A DNA stretch of 5,929 nt from an uncultured Methanobrevibacter sp. (GCA_902795935.1 CADBMS010000134.1:1-5929); one strand, 5' to 3'. Positions 1 through 5,588 are shown, numbered from the stretch's first letter. The notes: generated by a model not told the origin, from the sequence alone. Numbers and translations are program-made.

Positions 1-1570
1 CTTCAGTAATCCTACGAACTGATCCCCCATCAGGCTTGTGCATCCTGTTTTGCATTATTACAAAATCTAATGCTGGAATCATAATTGTTGGTACATTCAT
101 TGGAGAATTTGTAAGTCTAGTTATTGTTTCCTTAGCAGTGTTTGCGTGAAGACTTCCATAACCTGAGTGCCCAGTGTTTAATGCTGTAAACAATGTAGCT
201 GCTTCAGGCCCCCTTACTTCTCCCACAACTATTCTATCTGGTCTTTGCCTTAATGAATTTACTACTAGCTGATCCATTGTTATTTCACCAGTTCCCTCAA
301 TATTTGGAGGTCGTGTCTCCATTGTCAATACATGGTCATGAGGAAGTTGCAATTCTACAGTATCTTCTATTGTTATAACCCTTTCAACTGGAGGAGTAAA
401 ACTTGATACACTGTTTAAAGTTGTAGTTTTTCCACTACCAGTACCTCCTGCAATTATCGCATTACATGGATGTACTCCAAGCCCATCTACACAAACCCAA
501 AGGAATGCTGCTAAAAAGGAAGATACTGTACCAAAATTAATTAAATCAACTATTGTAAAAGGATCAGCACGGAACTTCCTAATTGTTAAACTGCTCCCAT
601 GAGTACTAACAGGAGGGATAGTAGCATTAACCCTGGAACCATCTGGCAATCTTGCATCAAGAATTGGAGTTTGTTGGTCTATTCTACGCCCACATTGACG
701 AGCAATAATATCTATGATTGATCTAATATCATCATCATTCTTAAAAACTACATTCGTAACCATCATTCCTTCATCACGATGATATACAAATACTGGTTTA
801 TTTACTCCAAGAACCATTAATTCTTCTAAATTATCATCTTTTAATAATGGATCTAATTCTCCATATCCAATCATTTCTTGTGAAATCTGGGTTGCTAATT
901 TATCTATATTTTTAGCAACACCTTTAGCCCTTAAAAATGATTTAATTTCTTCTAAAAGTACACTTTCTTCTATATTAAGATCGTCACCCCTAGCAACTGC
1001 ACCTTCTACTAATTTTTCACGAATTTCTTCTAAAAGACGTTTTTCTTCATCAGTAAAAGAAGGTCTGACAATTTTATATTGAGGTACAGCACCACCAGTA
1101 ACTATTTCAGCACCAGACCCACTGGTTTTCATTTCTGCAATAGCTTCTTTACGTTTTTGTTTCTTTTTTTGGGCCTCTTCTATATCGAAACCCTCATTAT
1201 CATCATCACGTAATCCCAATATTGATTTAGAATCTTCAACTTCAACTTCATCTTCAGTTTCAGATTCAACTTCAGTTTCAGATTCAACTTCCGGCTTATC
1301 TAAGATATCAGCCAATTCAAGCCCAGTATTATTATTAACATCATCCTCAGTTGATAATTCATTAGAAAACTCTTTATTTTGAGTTTGTGTGCTTTGGTTC
1401 ATTGTGGATTTTTGTTTAAAGTTAGCAATATTAGATTCAATTGATTTGCTATTCTCTTCCTTGTCTGGAGTAATAGAATCAGGTGTTTCAGAAGGTTTAA
1501 AATCATCTTCCGAATAATCGTCCCCATATTCACCTAAAAGGTCCTTTAATATATCTTTCCTTCGTCTCAT
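1..1570 (-). CDS. CpaF/TadA-type secretion or type IV pilus ATPase, 3' end outside window
   Basis: GspE-superfamily hexameric ATPase that powers assembly of a type IV pilus-like or Tad-type apparatus from the cytoplasmic face of the membrane. About 523 residues are visible from the ATG at 1570; the C-terminus lies beyond position 1. Seen: Walker [11 protein letters not shown] at residues 375-384 (Lys381), an Asp box with IEDT around residue 402, Walker B RIVVGE at 446-451 (Glu451), and a His box GSLHANT with His475. Residues 1 to about 165 form a low-complexity acidic extension with a VESETE tandem repeat; the conserved region begins near KIVRPSF. Known of the family: the usual partner is a TadC/GspF-like membrane protein, often directly downstream, which here would lie off the left edge. 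There is no strong Shine-Dalgarno before ATG 1570 and a TATA box lies about 31 bp upstream, so a very short leader is likely. An internal Met at about residue 57 is a less likely start. The exact machine (pilus, adhesin, secretion) cannot be told from this gene alone. Confidence 0.93.
   Translation of the reverse strand, partial: MRRRKDILKDLLGEYGDDYSEDDFKPSETPDSITPDKEENSKSIESNIANFKQKSTMNQSTQTQNKEFSNELSTEDDVNNNTGLELADILDKPEVESETEVESETEDEVEVEDSKSILGLRDDDNEGFDIEEAQKKKQKRKEAIAEMKTSGSGAEIVTGGAVPQYKIVRPSFTDEEKRLLEEIREKLVEGAVARGDDLNIEESVLLEEIKSFLRAKGVAKNIDKLATQISQEMIGYGELDPLLKDDNLEELMVLGVNKPVFVYHRDEGMMVTNVVFKNDDDIRSIIDIIARQCGRRIDQQTPILDARLPDGSRVNATIPPVSTHGSSLTIRKFRADPFTIVDLINFGTVSSFLAAFLWVCVDGLGVHPCNAIIAGGTGSGKTTTLNSVSSFTPPVERVITIEDTVELQLPHDHVLTMETRPPNIEGTGEITMDQLVVNSLRQRPDRIVVGEVRGPEAATLFTALNTGHSGYGSLHANTAKETITRLTNSPMNVPTIMIPALDFVIMQNRMHKPDGGSVRRITE
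1253..1290 (-). repeat. 18-bp tandem repeat in the acidic linker of the ATPase
   Basis: Two exact head-to-tail copies of an 18-bp unit (1253-1270 and 1271-1288) are followed by the first bases of a third. In the minus-strand gene they encode the acidic hexapeptide VESETE twice, around residues 94-106, followed by further Glu/Asp/Val-rich sequence. The repeat keeps frame, so copy-number change would alter linker length without disrupting the gene. Confidence 0.85.
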
Positions 1571-1598
1571 AATACTCAAATTATTATTACGTTATAAT

Positions 1599-1612
1599 AA
1601 TATTTAAATATA
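1599..1612 (-). promoter_or_regulatory. Probable TATA box for the secretion ATPase gene
   Basis: Read leftward, TATTTAAATA at 1610-1601 matches the archaeal TATA consensus. Its centre is about 35 bp before the ATG at 1570, which would place the transcription start roughly 5-12 nt before the start codon. That fits a very short or absent leader and the lack of a clear Shine-Dalgarno. The surrounding 1571-1789 gap is extremely AT-rich and I see no gene in it. Confidence 0.5.
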
Positions 1613-1769
1613 TTGAATTATATTTTTTAAATAAATAAATAATCATACTTAAGTCATAAATTTATTAATATTATTGTATAAATCCATATTATAATTAAAC
1701 AATATCATAACAAACATGTTAAAAAATATATCATAATCTCTTTTTCCATAATTGTAGTTATAAAAGTGT

Positions 1770-1783
1770 ATAATATATTATAA
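1770..1783. repeat. 14-bp perfect palindrome after the permease gene
   Basis: TATAATATATTATA is self-complementary and begins 6 bp past the permease stop codon in the direction of transcription. It contains only A and T and has no long T-run directly after it, so its role as a terminator is uncertain; chance occurrence in such AT-rich DNA is possible. Confidence 0.3.
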
Positions 1784-1789
1784 TCTAAT

Positions 1790-3052
1790 TTACAAAAACA
1801 TGGAATAATATATTATTATTGCAGGCAATATCAAAACCCCCATTAAATGTGATTTACTAATTCCTAAATAATGTGGAATCAAACCTAATGCCGTTGAAGT
1901 AATTAATGTTAATAATATATAATATAATGGTGCTTTTTCAATGATAGAGAATACTAAAAGTAGTACTATCATAAATACTATTATAATTTTAGTTAATTTT
2001 ATATAATTTATCTTTTGTATTAATTCACTAAAAATATCCCCTAATATGATACATAAAATCATTGAAATGGATACTGCTATTAAGGATACAAAAACAAAAA
2101 ACAGTAGATGATAAAAAGTAAACTCTTGTAAAAAATGTGTTATATATACGGCTATTCCACTCCTAGGATTTCCAATTAGATAGAATGCAACCAATGAAAA
2201 TAGAGTATCCGAACTGTTAACTCCACTCATTGCTGTTAAAAATGATTCTGTGTTTTCTTCATGCCCCCCACCAGTTAATTGTTGTGCAATTATACTTCCT
2301 TGTGCTGGACCAAATCCTGGTAAAAATCCTAATATTACTCCTGTTAGACCTCCAGCAAATATTCCTTTTAGTATAGGCGCAGTTATTTTTAGTTTTATAT
2401 TGGGATTTTGTATTGGGATTATTGATGATTCATTTAAACTAAACAACATAGTACTTATTCCAAATAATCCGGTAAATAAACACATTAAAGATAAGTTTGA
2501 GGATATTGGTGTTTGAAGTATTGACCATCCTAATATCCCTGATGCTAAAAAAATTAATGTTGAATAAATCCAATTTTTAAGATTATTGCCTAAAGCAAAT
2601 ATCATATAAATAGATCCAATTACCAATATTATCCAAACATATGGCTGTATAAATTCATATGATGGGGGCAGAATCATTATAAATAACGGTAAAAATAGAG
2701 TAGTTATTATTATTGATCCAAATCCTCCAATTGCAACTATTCTTATCGCCTCATTTCCTTTCCCATCCATTACCATCCTATGGCCAGGTAAAATAGATAA
2801 TGCAGTATTTTCATCAGGAATTCCTAAAAAAATGGAGGGTATAAATTCAAGTAATGCATGAGCTATTCCCATTGATGCAAGAAATGTGCATAAAACCTCT
2901 GCTGTTGTTATTTTTATGAAAAATGAAGATGTTGCAAATATTATTGCTCCAGCAGTATTAACATGTATTCCAGGAACCATTCCCGTAATTACACCACATA
3001 ATACCCCTATTAAACAAACAATTATTAAATCAATCAAGAGTGTTGCCCCCAA
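1790..3052 (-). CDS. TctA-family (DUF112/COG1784-like) membrane permease
   Basis: A 420-residue integral membrane protein with roughly 10-12 hydrophobic segments, resembling the large permease subunit TctA of tripartite tricarboxylate transporters. Seen: the family's signature loops MVPGIHVNTAG (25-35), IFLGIPDENTALSILPGH (74-91), GFLPGFGPAQGSIIAQQL (242-259) and GVNSSDTLFSLVAFYLIGNP (276-295). The PG motif near residue 27 and its counterpart near residue 245 suggest two homologous halves. In bacteria TctA works with small TctB and a periplasmic binding protein TctC; neither is visible here, and the substrate cannot be assigned. Start: the next upstream in-frame ATG (3070) is followed at once by a TAA, so 3052 is the earliest usable ATG, and the next Met (25) would cut into the first motif. 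No Shine-Dalgarno is evident. The gene lies 97 bp after ef1b, beyond T-runs, so it may be separately transcribed or reached by readthrough. Confidence 0.88.
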   Translation of the reverse strand: MGATLLIDLIIVCLIGVLCGVITGMVPGIHVNTAGAIIFATSSFFIKITTAEVLCTFLASMGIAHALLEFIPSIFLGIPDENTALSILPGHRMVMDGKGNEAIRIVAIGGFGSIIITTLFLPLFIMILPPSYEFIQPYVWIILVIGSIYMIFALGNNLKNWIYSTLIFLASGILGWSILQTPISSNLSLMCLFTGLFGISTMLFSLNESSIIPIQNPNIKLKITAPILKGIFAGGLTGVILGFLPGFGPAQGSIIAQQLTGGGHEENTESFLTAMSGVNSSDTLFSLVAFYLIGNPRSGIAVYITHFLQEFTFYHLLFFVFVSLIAVSISMILCIILGDIFSELIQKINYIKLTKIIIVFMIVLLLVFSIIEKAPLYYILLTLITSTALGLIPHYLGISKSHLMGVLILPAIIIYYSMFL

Positions 3053-3084
3053 TGTTATATTATATATTCATAAGGGGTTTGTTT

Positions 3085-3121
3085 AAAAAAAAAATAAATT
3101 CTAAAAAAATTAATGAAAAAA
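3085..3121 (-). terminator. ef1b: T-rich terminator downstream of ef1b
   Basis: Read leftward from the ef1b stop there are three T-runs of 6, 7 and 10 residues (3121-3116, 3109-3103, 3094-3085) within 37 bp. Archaeal RNA polymerase terminates at oligo-T tracts without needing a hairpin, so this is a good terminator for the translation-factor cluster. It leaves little room for a separate permease promoter (3053-3084), so partial readthrough into the permease is possible. Confidence 0.6.
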
Positions 3122-3149
3122 TAATTAGTTATACAATGTAATTAATATT

Positions 3150-3419
3150 TTACATCAATCTTCTTATATCTGTAACTTCTATGTTACTTACACCTTCGAG
3201 ATTAGATAGGAATTGTTCTGTTTTTTCAGATGCTCCTTCACCATCCTCGACAATGACCATGACAATTAATGCTACTAAACCAAAAGCAATTGGTTCTTCT
3301 TCGATTTTATGTAATTCTGCATCTTCAGGCAATCCAGTTTTAATATTTGTTTTTAGTACTTCTAAATCCACATCTGGACTGTCAGGCATTAATTTAATAG
3401 CAGTCACTACTTCTCCCAT
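3150..3419 (-). CDS. ef1b: Archaeal translation elongation factor EF-1 beta (aEF1B)
   Basis: Guanine-nucleotide exchange factor that releases GDP from EF-1 alpha so it can bind GTP and aminoacyl-tRNA again. The 89-residue length fits the small single-domain archaeal family, which corresponds to the C-terminal exchange domain of eukaryotic eEF1B. Seen: the N-terminal strand GEVVTAIKLMPDSPDVDL, the central EEEPIAFGLVALIVMVIVED segment (39-58), and the C-terminal strand SNIEVTDIRRLM. A strong Shine-Dalgarno, GGAGGT at 3425-3430, sits 5 nt before the ATG and fixes the start. The gene follows the zinc-ribbon gene after 224 bp holding its own candidate promoters, and ends before a run of T tracts. 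Identification is firm from protein resemblance; from memory, ef1b and mfnE are also neighbours in Methanocaldococcus (MJ0459/MJ0458). Confidence 0.97.
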   Translation of the reverse strand: MGEVVTAIKLMPDSPDVDLEVLKTNIKTGLPEDAELHKIEEEPIAFGLVALIVMVIVEDGEGASEKTEQFLSNLEGVSNIEVTDIRRLM

Positions 3420-3424
3420 GTTTT

Positions 3425-3430
3425 ACCTCC
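3425..3430 (-). promoter_or_regulatory. ef1b: Strong ribosome binding site of ef1b
   Basis: GGAGGT, read leftward, lies 5 nt before the ATG at 3419. It is the most complete Shine-Dalgarno in the window and argues for a leadered mRNA rather than transcription starting at the ATG. Confidence 0.8.
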
Positions 3431-3489
3431 AATTTATTTTGTATAAATAATTTTTTTAGTTTCTATTTTCTTTTTTTATCCCCAATGAA

Positions 3490-3540
3490 GTAATACTTTA
3501 AATGTATTTAGTATTATTATATTTGTAATACTATTTAAAA
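3490..3540 (-). promoter_or_regulatory. ef1b: Candidate ef1b promoter region with repeated TATA and GTATTAC elements
   Basis: Read leftward there is TTTTAAATAGTATTAC (about 3540-3525) and then, 35 bp on, TTTAAAGTATTAC (3502-3490). Each is a TATA-like box joined to the same GTATTAC sequence. Between them a further copy in opposite orientation makes an inverted repeat AGTATTA/TAATACT (3510-3516 and 3526-3532) with a 9-bp centre. Either TATA-like box could give a leader of about 50-90 nt for ef1b. The repeats could be an operator, but that is inference. Confidence 0.45.
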
Positions 3541-3597
3541 TTTACATCATACATCATATGAGTTTTAATAAACATATGTGAATAAATTAGAAAATAG

Positions 3598-3643
3598 AAA
3601 AACCTATAAAAAGAGTTAAAATGATAAATAAAGTTTATTTATC
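3598..3643 (-). terminator. Palindrome plus T-runs after the zinc-ribbon gene
   Basis: A perfect inverted repeat GATAAATAAA / TTTATTTATC with a single central base fills 3623-3643, ending at the base directly next to the stop codon (TAA at 3646-3644). In the transcribed direction it is followed by T-runs at 3612-3608 and 3602-3598. This resembles an intrinsic terminator or an mRNA 3'-end stem separating the pth2-mfnE-zinc-ribbon unit from ef1b, though the stem is almost all A-U and therefore weak. Confidence 0.5.
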
Positions 3644-3805
3644 TTAAGGTCCTTTAAATCCACACTCACAAGTGTAAGTGTGACCAAATGTTCTGCATTT
3701 TTGACATCTGTAAATAATTCTATCACATTCAGGACATTTAAATTTAACATAAGTGTCTACAAGAGGAATTTCTTGCTTACAAGATGTACATTTGATTTTT
3801 TCCAT
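3644..3805 (-). CDS. Small zinc-ribbon protein (HVO_2753-like, four cysteine knuckles)
   Basis: A 53-residue protein with four paired-cysteine knuckles: CTSC (Cys6/9), CPEC (24/27), CQKC (34/37) and CEC (46/48), the last followed by GFKGP at the C-terminus. Eight cysteines are enough for two zinc sites. Known of the family: such archaeal zinc-finger micro-proteins (for example HVO_2753 of Haloferax, by resemblance) are described as nucleic-acid-binding-like proteins; the biochemical role is not settled. The start at 3805 is supported by a Shine-Dalgarno GAGGTGA (3812-3818) lying inside the last codons of mfnE, with 6 nt to the ATG. Only 2 bp separate the mfnE stop from this ATG, so translation is probably coupled. 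It sits between mfnE and ef1b and is followed by a palindrome and T-runs. A role linked to translation or RNA is inferred from the neighbours only. Confidence 0.92.
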   Translation of the reverse strand: MEKIKCTSCKQEIPLVDTYVKFKCPECDRIIYRCQKCRTFGHTYTCECGFKGP

Positions 3806-3807
3806 AG

Positions 3808-4467
3808 TTATTCACCTCTAATTAATGTGTATTGTGTATTTTTAATATTAATGCTAGTGTCAATAATCGATAAAACTCTTTTAGGAAATTTACCATTTAC
3901 AACATAACAATCAGACCCGAAATTAATTAAAACCCTGCTTAAAGATGCATCAACAGATGTTTCACCAAAAGATAATAATTTATTTGCATCAATTTCATTA
4001 ATAAATTTCGCATCTTCCAAAGAAGGTTCTCGAGTATATATACCATCTACATTTGTTACTATTAAAATCTTTGCATCAATAAGATTAGCAATATAGGCTG
4101 CAATAGAATCAGAAGTCACATCCCAAGAATGTTCTAATGAATCAATACACCTCATAAAACGAGAAGGTAATAACACAGGAACTTTACCATAACCAATCAT
4201 AGATTTAGCAGCATTTAAATCATAAACTGAAACTGCACAATCAACTTTATCTACTAAAAGTTCACCTATAATATCCATACAATCAATAGCCGCAAAATGA
4301 TTAGTAGAATCTGAAAAATTCATATTTTCATTAAGTTCACGAATAGTGTTTGCAAAAATACCACCACCACATATAACTAAAACATTTTGACCTGCAAGAT
4401 TATCTAAAATATCAATTGCATAATCAGGAAATAAACTTCCACCAATTTTAACAACCCAATCAAACAT
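3808..4467 (-). CDS. mfnE: MfnE, [5-(aminomethyl)furan-3-yl]methyl phosphate kinase (methanofuran biosynthesis)
   Basis: Amino-acid-kinase-fold enzyme of 219 residues. In methanogens MfnE (MJ0458 in Methanocaldococcus) uses ATP to convert aminomethylfuran-methyl phosphate to its diphosphate, the activated furan that is then condensed with tyramine on the way to methanofuran, the first C1 carrier of CO2-reducing methanogenesis. Seen: the N-terminal phosphate-binding KIGGSL (7-12), the second glycine loop CGGG (33-36), [12 protein letters not shown] (116-127), and TNVDGIY (138-144), the family's nucleotide-binding region. The start at 4467 has a weak GGTG about 6 nt upstream; an ATG 11 nt further upstream is out of frame. 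The gene lies 30 bp after pth2 and ends 2 bp before the zinc-ribbon gene, so the three are probably one operon. Older annotations call this family uridylate- or pyrroline-5-carboxylate-synthase-like kinases. The assignment rests on motifs, length and the MJ0458-MJ0459-type neighbourhood. Confidence 0.88.
   Translation of the reverse strand: MFDWVVKIGGSLFPDYAIDILDNLAGQNVLVICGGGIFANTIRELNENMNFSDSTNHFAAIDCMDIIGELLVDKVDCAVSVYDLNAAKSMIGYGKVPVLLPSRFMRCIDSLEHSWDVTSDSIAAYIANLIDAKILIVTNVDGIYTREPSLEDAKFINEIDANKLLSFGETSVDASLSRVLINFGSDCYVVNGKFPKRVLSIIDTSINIKNTQYTLIRGE
3812..3818 (-). promoter_or_regulatory. Ribosome binding site of the zinc-ribbon gene inside mfnE
   Basis: GAGGTGA, read leftward, overlaps the Arg-Gly-Glu codons at the end of mfnE and lies 6 nt before the zinc-ribbon ATG at 3805. 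It shows that the small ORF is a real translated gene and suggests translational coupling to mfnE. Confidence 0.75.
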
Positions 4468-4497
4468 AAAAACACCATTTAAACCTATGATTAAATA

Positions 4498-4836
4498 TTA
4501 TAACAGTTTCAAATCATAACTTATTTTATCAATTTTTTCATCATCATCAGGGCCAATACCTAAGCAAGTAATAGTTGCAGAAGGAATTTGAGTATGACCA
4601 GCATCACGAACTAAATAAAAAGGCAAGTTTGTTCTCTTAACTGATTCAAAAATTTTAAATAATTCTTTTAATGAATTAACTTTTAAAACAACTTTTTTAG
4701 CACCGTTATTTTCCCAAATATTGATTTTAAATAATTCTGCTTTTTTATATGCTCCTAATGATGCATGACATGCTTGAGCTGCAATTTTACCTTTGCCCAT
4801 TTTAAGATCATTTCTCATAATAATAACTTGTTTCAT
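4498..4836 (-). CDS. pth2: Archaeal/eukaryotic-type peptidyl-tRNA hydrolase Pth2
   Basis: Cytoplasmic enzyme that cleaves the ester bond between a stalled peptide and tRNA, recycling tRNA lost by drop-off. At 112 residues it has the usual length of archaeal Pth2, which is unrelated in fold to bacterial Pth. Seen: the N-terminal signature [19 protein letters not shown] (7-25) with Lys17, Gln21 and His24, and the C-terminal signature [19 protein letters not shown] (78-96) with Asp78, Thr82, Gln83 and Thr88/Thr90. All conserved positions I know for the family appear present, so it should be active. It is the first gene of the leftward cluster, with mfnE 30 bp downstream. The Shine-Dalgarno is poor (GGACAG about 6 nt before the ATG); a TATA-like element lies about 45 bp upstream. 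The Met at position 1 aligns with the normal family start. Confidence 0.97.
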   Translation of the reverse strand: MKQVIIMRNDLKMGKGKIAAQACHASLGAYKKAELFKINIWENNGAKKVVLKVNSLKELFKIFESVKRTNLPFYLVRDAGHTQIPSATITCLGIGPDDDEKIDKISYDLKLL

Positions 4837-4873
4837 AATCTGTCCACATAATCTTTTATTTGTATTTAATAGG

Positions 4874-4890
4874 ATTTTTTAATATATAAT
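4874..4890 (-). promoter_or_regulatory. pth2: Candidate pth2 promoter (TATA region)
   Basis: Read leftward, ATTATATATTAAAAAAT contains a TATA-like core centred about 48 bp before the pth2 ATG. Transcription would begin near 4858, giving a leader of about 20 nt. In such AT-rich DNA several other TATA-like stretches exist, so the placement is tentative. An exact copy of the same 17 bp is found at 5116-5132. Confidence 0.4.
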
Positions 4891-5115
4891 ACAGAATGTT
4901 TTTTCTTATAAGTACGTATTAGGTTTTTAATATTAAATAAAAATAAGATATTGATTATATTACTAATTTTAATAAATATATAAAAAATAGCATCATGTAA
5001 TTAAAGTTAACAAAATAATTAATAATATATGATAAAATATTATAAAAATAAAAAAAAATAAACAAAATATAATTTATAAATTTATTTTGATATAATAAAG
5101 AATTTAAAATGCTTT

Positions 5116-5132
5116 ATTTTTTAATATATAAT
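5116..5132 (-). repeat. Second copy of a 17-bp element matching the pth2 promoter
   Basis: The 17 bp at 5116-5132 are identical to 4874-4890, in the same orientation and 242 bp apart. It could be a distal promoter for pth2 or for an unrecognised transcript, or a chance match in low-complexity DNA. It is reported as an exact repeat; its function is not known. Confidence 0.5.
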
Positions 5133-5179
5133 CTAAAAATTCTATAAACTTATACTATCTTATCAAAATTAAGTCAATT

Positions 5180-5269
5180 TTAAATAAAACAAATAAGTAA
5201 CAATAAACATATAATACAAAAATACAAACTCCATGATATCCAAATAGCCCTAGTTAAACTTTGACCCAT
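5180..5269 (-). CDS. Possible 29-residue single-span membrane peptide (hypothetical)
   Basis: A short ORF on the minus strand begins at ATG 5269 and ends with TAA at 5182-5180. It encodes a short polar N-terminus (MGQSLTRA), then about 21 mostly hydrophobic residues rich in Ile, Leu, Cys and Trp, and ends in CFI, which looks like one membrane span. The first half lies in a patch distinctly richer in G+C than its surroundings, which is how real coding or RNA sequence often stands out in such genomes. Against it: no Shine-Dalgarno, in-frame stops directly upstream, a very short length, and AT-rich DNA readily encoding Ile/Leu/Phe. I do not recognise it. It could also be part of a small RNA or a gene remnant. 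Confidence 0.22.
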   Translation of the reverse strand: MGQSLTRAIWISWSLYFCIICLLLLICFI

Positions 5270-5271
5270 AC

Positions 5272-5289
5272 CATATTATCAATAATATG
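5272..5289. repeat. 8-bp-arm inverted repeat upstream of the histone gene
   Basis: CATATTAT and ATAATATG are separated by CA, making a near-continuous dyad about 50 bp upstream of the histone TATA box and 3 bp upstream of the possible small ORF start. It is a candidate protein-binding site for either transcript, but chance is possible. Confidence 0.35.
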
Positions 5290-5337
5290 TTAAACTCAAA
5301 CAATATTAAGAGAAAAAATATTAGAAAAACAGATAAA

Positions 5338-5345
5338 TTTAAATA
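5338..5345 (+). promoter_or_regulatory. Histone gene TATA box
   Basis: TTTAAATA is an excellent archaeal TATA match, preceded by a purine-rich GATAAA stretch that could serve as BRE. Its centre lies about 37 bp before the histone ATG, predicting transcription start near 5366 and a short leader that just includes the Shine-Dalgarno. Confidence 0.65.
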
Positions 5346-5367
5346 CTATACCATCGAATAGAAAATT

Positions 5368-5375
5368 GAGGTGAT
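5368..5375 (+). promoter_or_regulatory. Histone gene ribosome binding site
   Basis: GAGGTGAT, complementary to the 3' end of 16S rRNA, lies 3 nt before the ATG at 5379 (about 6 nt from the core GGTG). It decides the start of the histone gene. Confidence 0.8.
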
Positions 5376-5378
5376 ATT

Positions 5379-5588
5379 ATGGCCGAATTACCTGTTGCAC
5401 CAGTAGGAAGAATAATTAAAAATGCTGGTGCACAAAGAGTAAGTGACGATGCAAAACACAGTTTAGCAGAAAATTTAGAAAATATAGGGACTGAAATAGC
5501 ATTAAACGCTATAAAATTAGCTAAACATGCTGGACGTAAAACTGTTAATGCATCTGACATAGAATTAGCTATTAAAAATTCAGAATAA
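5379..5588 (+). CDS. Archaeal histone (HMfB/HMtA-type)
   Basis: DNA-packaging protein of 69 residues with the minimal histone fold: alpha-1 (about 4-15), the long alpha-2 (22-49) and alpha-3 (57-66). It forms dimers that assemble on DNA into tetramers and longer chromatin fibres. Seen, relative to HMfB with a +1 offset from the extra Ala2: DNA-contacting Arg11, Arg20, Lys54 and Thr55 in RKT; the dimer-dimer residues Leu47, His50 and Asp60; and Gly17, the small residue at the layer-stacking position. All are intact, so this should be an assembling histone rather than a chain-terminating variant. Oddity: the C-terminus reads KNSE instead of the basic end common in HMf-type histones. It has its own TATA box, Shine-Dalgarno and T-rich terminator and so is probably monocistronic. 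Methanobacteriales usually carry several histone paralogues; which one this is cannot be told here. Confidence 0.97.
   Translation: MAELPVAPVGRIIKNAGAQRVSDDAKHSLAENLENIGTEIALNAIKLAKHAGRKTVNASDIELAIKNSE

Larger units (their letters stand above)
4837..5378. other. 542-bp AT-rich divergent intergenic region
   Basis: No convincing large gene lies here. It holds the candidate pth2 promoter on the left and the histone promoter on the right, facing away from each other. Most of it is close to pure A/T with short homopolymer runs. Exceptions are a GC-richer patch at about 5230-5275 (about 40 percent G+C by hand count) carrying a possible 29-codon ORF on the minus strand, a 17-bp exact repeat of the pth2 promoter element at 5116-5132, and an inverted repeat at 5272-5289. 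I see no tRNA, rRNA, CRISPR or obvious riboswitch. Confidence 0.7.

Noticed and set aside
1571..1789. Possible small RNA or gene between the permease and ATPase genes
   Set aside because: The sequence is uniformly AT-rich with only short palindromes and repeats of ATATCATAA type; nothing stands out in composition or coding potential.
2250..2516. 88-codon plus-strand ORF
   Set aside because: It lies wholly antisense to the TctA-like permease, whose conserved motifs fix the coding strand. The Pro/Ile-rich translation is what the complement of membrane-protein codons gives.
2886..3086. 66-codon plus-strand ORF
   Set aside because: It is antisense to the 5' end of the permease gene and has no Shine-Dalgarno or family resemblance.
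3181..3450. 89-codon plus-strand ORF
   Set aside because: It is a shadow of ef1b, which is a certain gene on the opposite strand.
3680..3907. 75-codon plus-strand ORF
   Set aside because: It spans antisense of the zinc-ribbon gene and the 3' end of mfnE, both supported by motifs and a ribosome-binding site.
5028..5060. Very short Lys/Tyr-rich ORF in the 542-bp gap
   Set aside because: Only ten codons of A-rich sequence with no ribosome-binding site; expected by chance.
4837..5378. Possible CRISPR array, tRNA or origin of replication in the long intergenic region
   Set aside because: There are no regularly spaced repeats, no tRNA cloverleaf or T-loop consensus, and no G-rich origin recognition boxes visible; AT-richness alone is not evidence of an origin.
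5339..5560. 73-codon minus-strand ORF
   Set aside because: It is antisense to the archaeal histone, whose sequence, TATA box and Shine-Dalgarno are clear.
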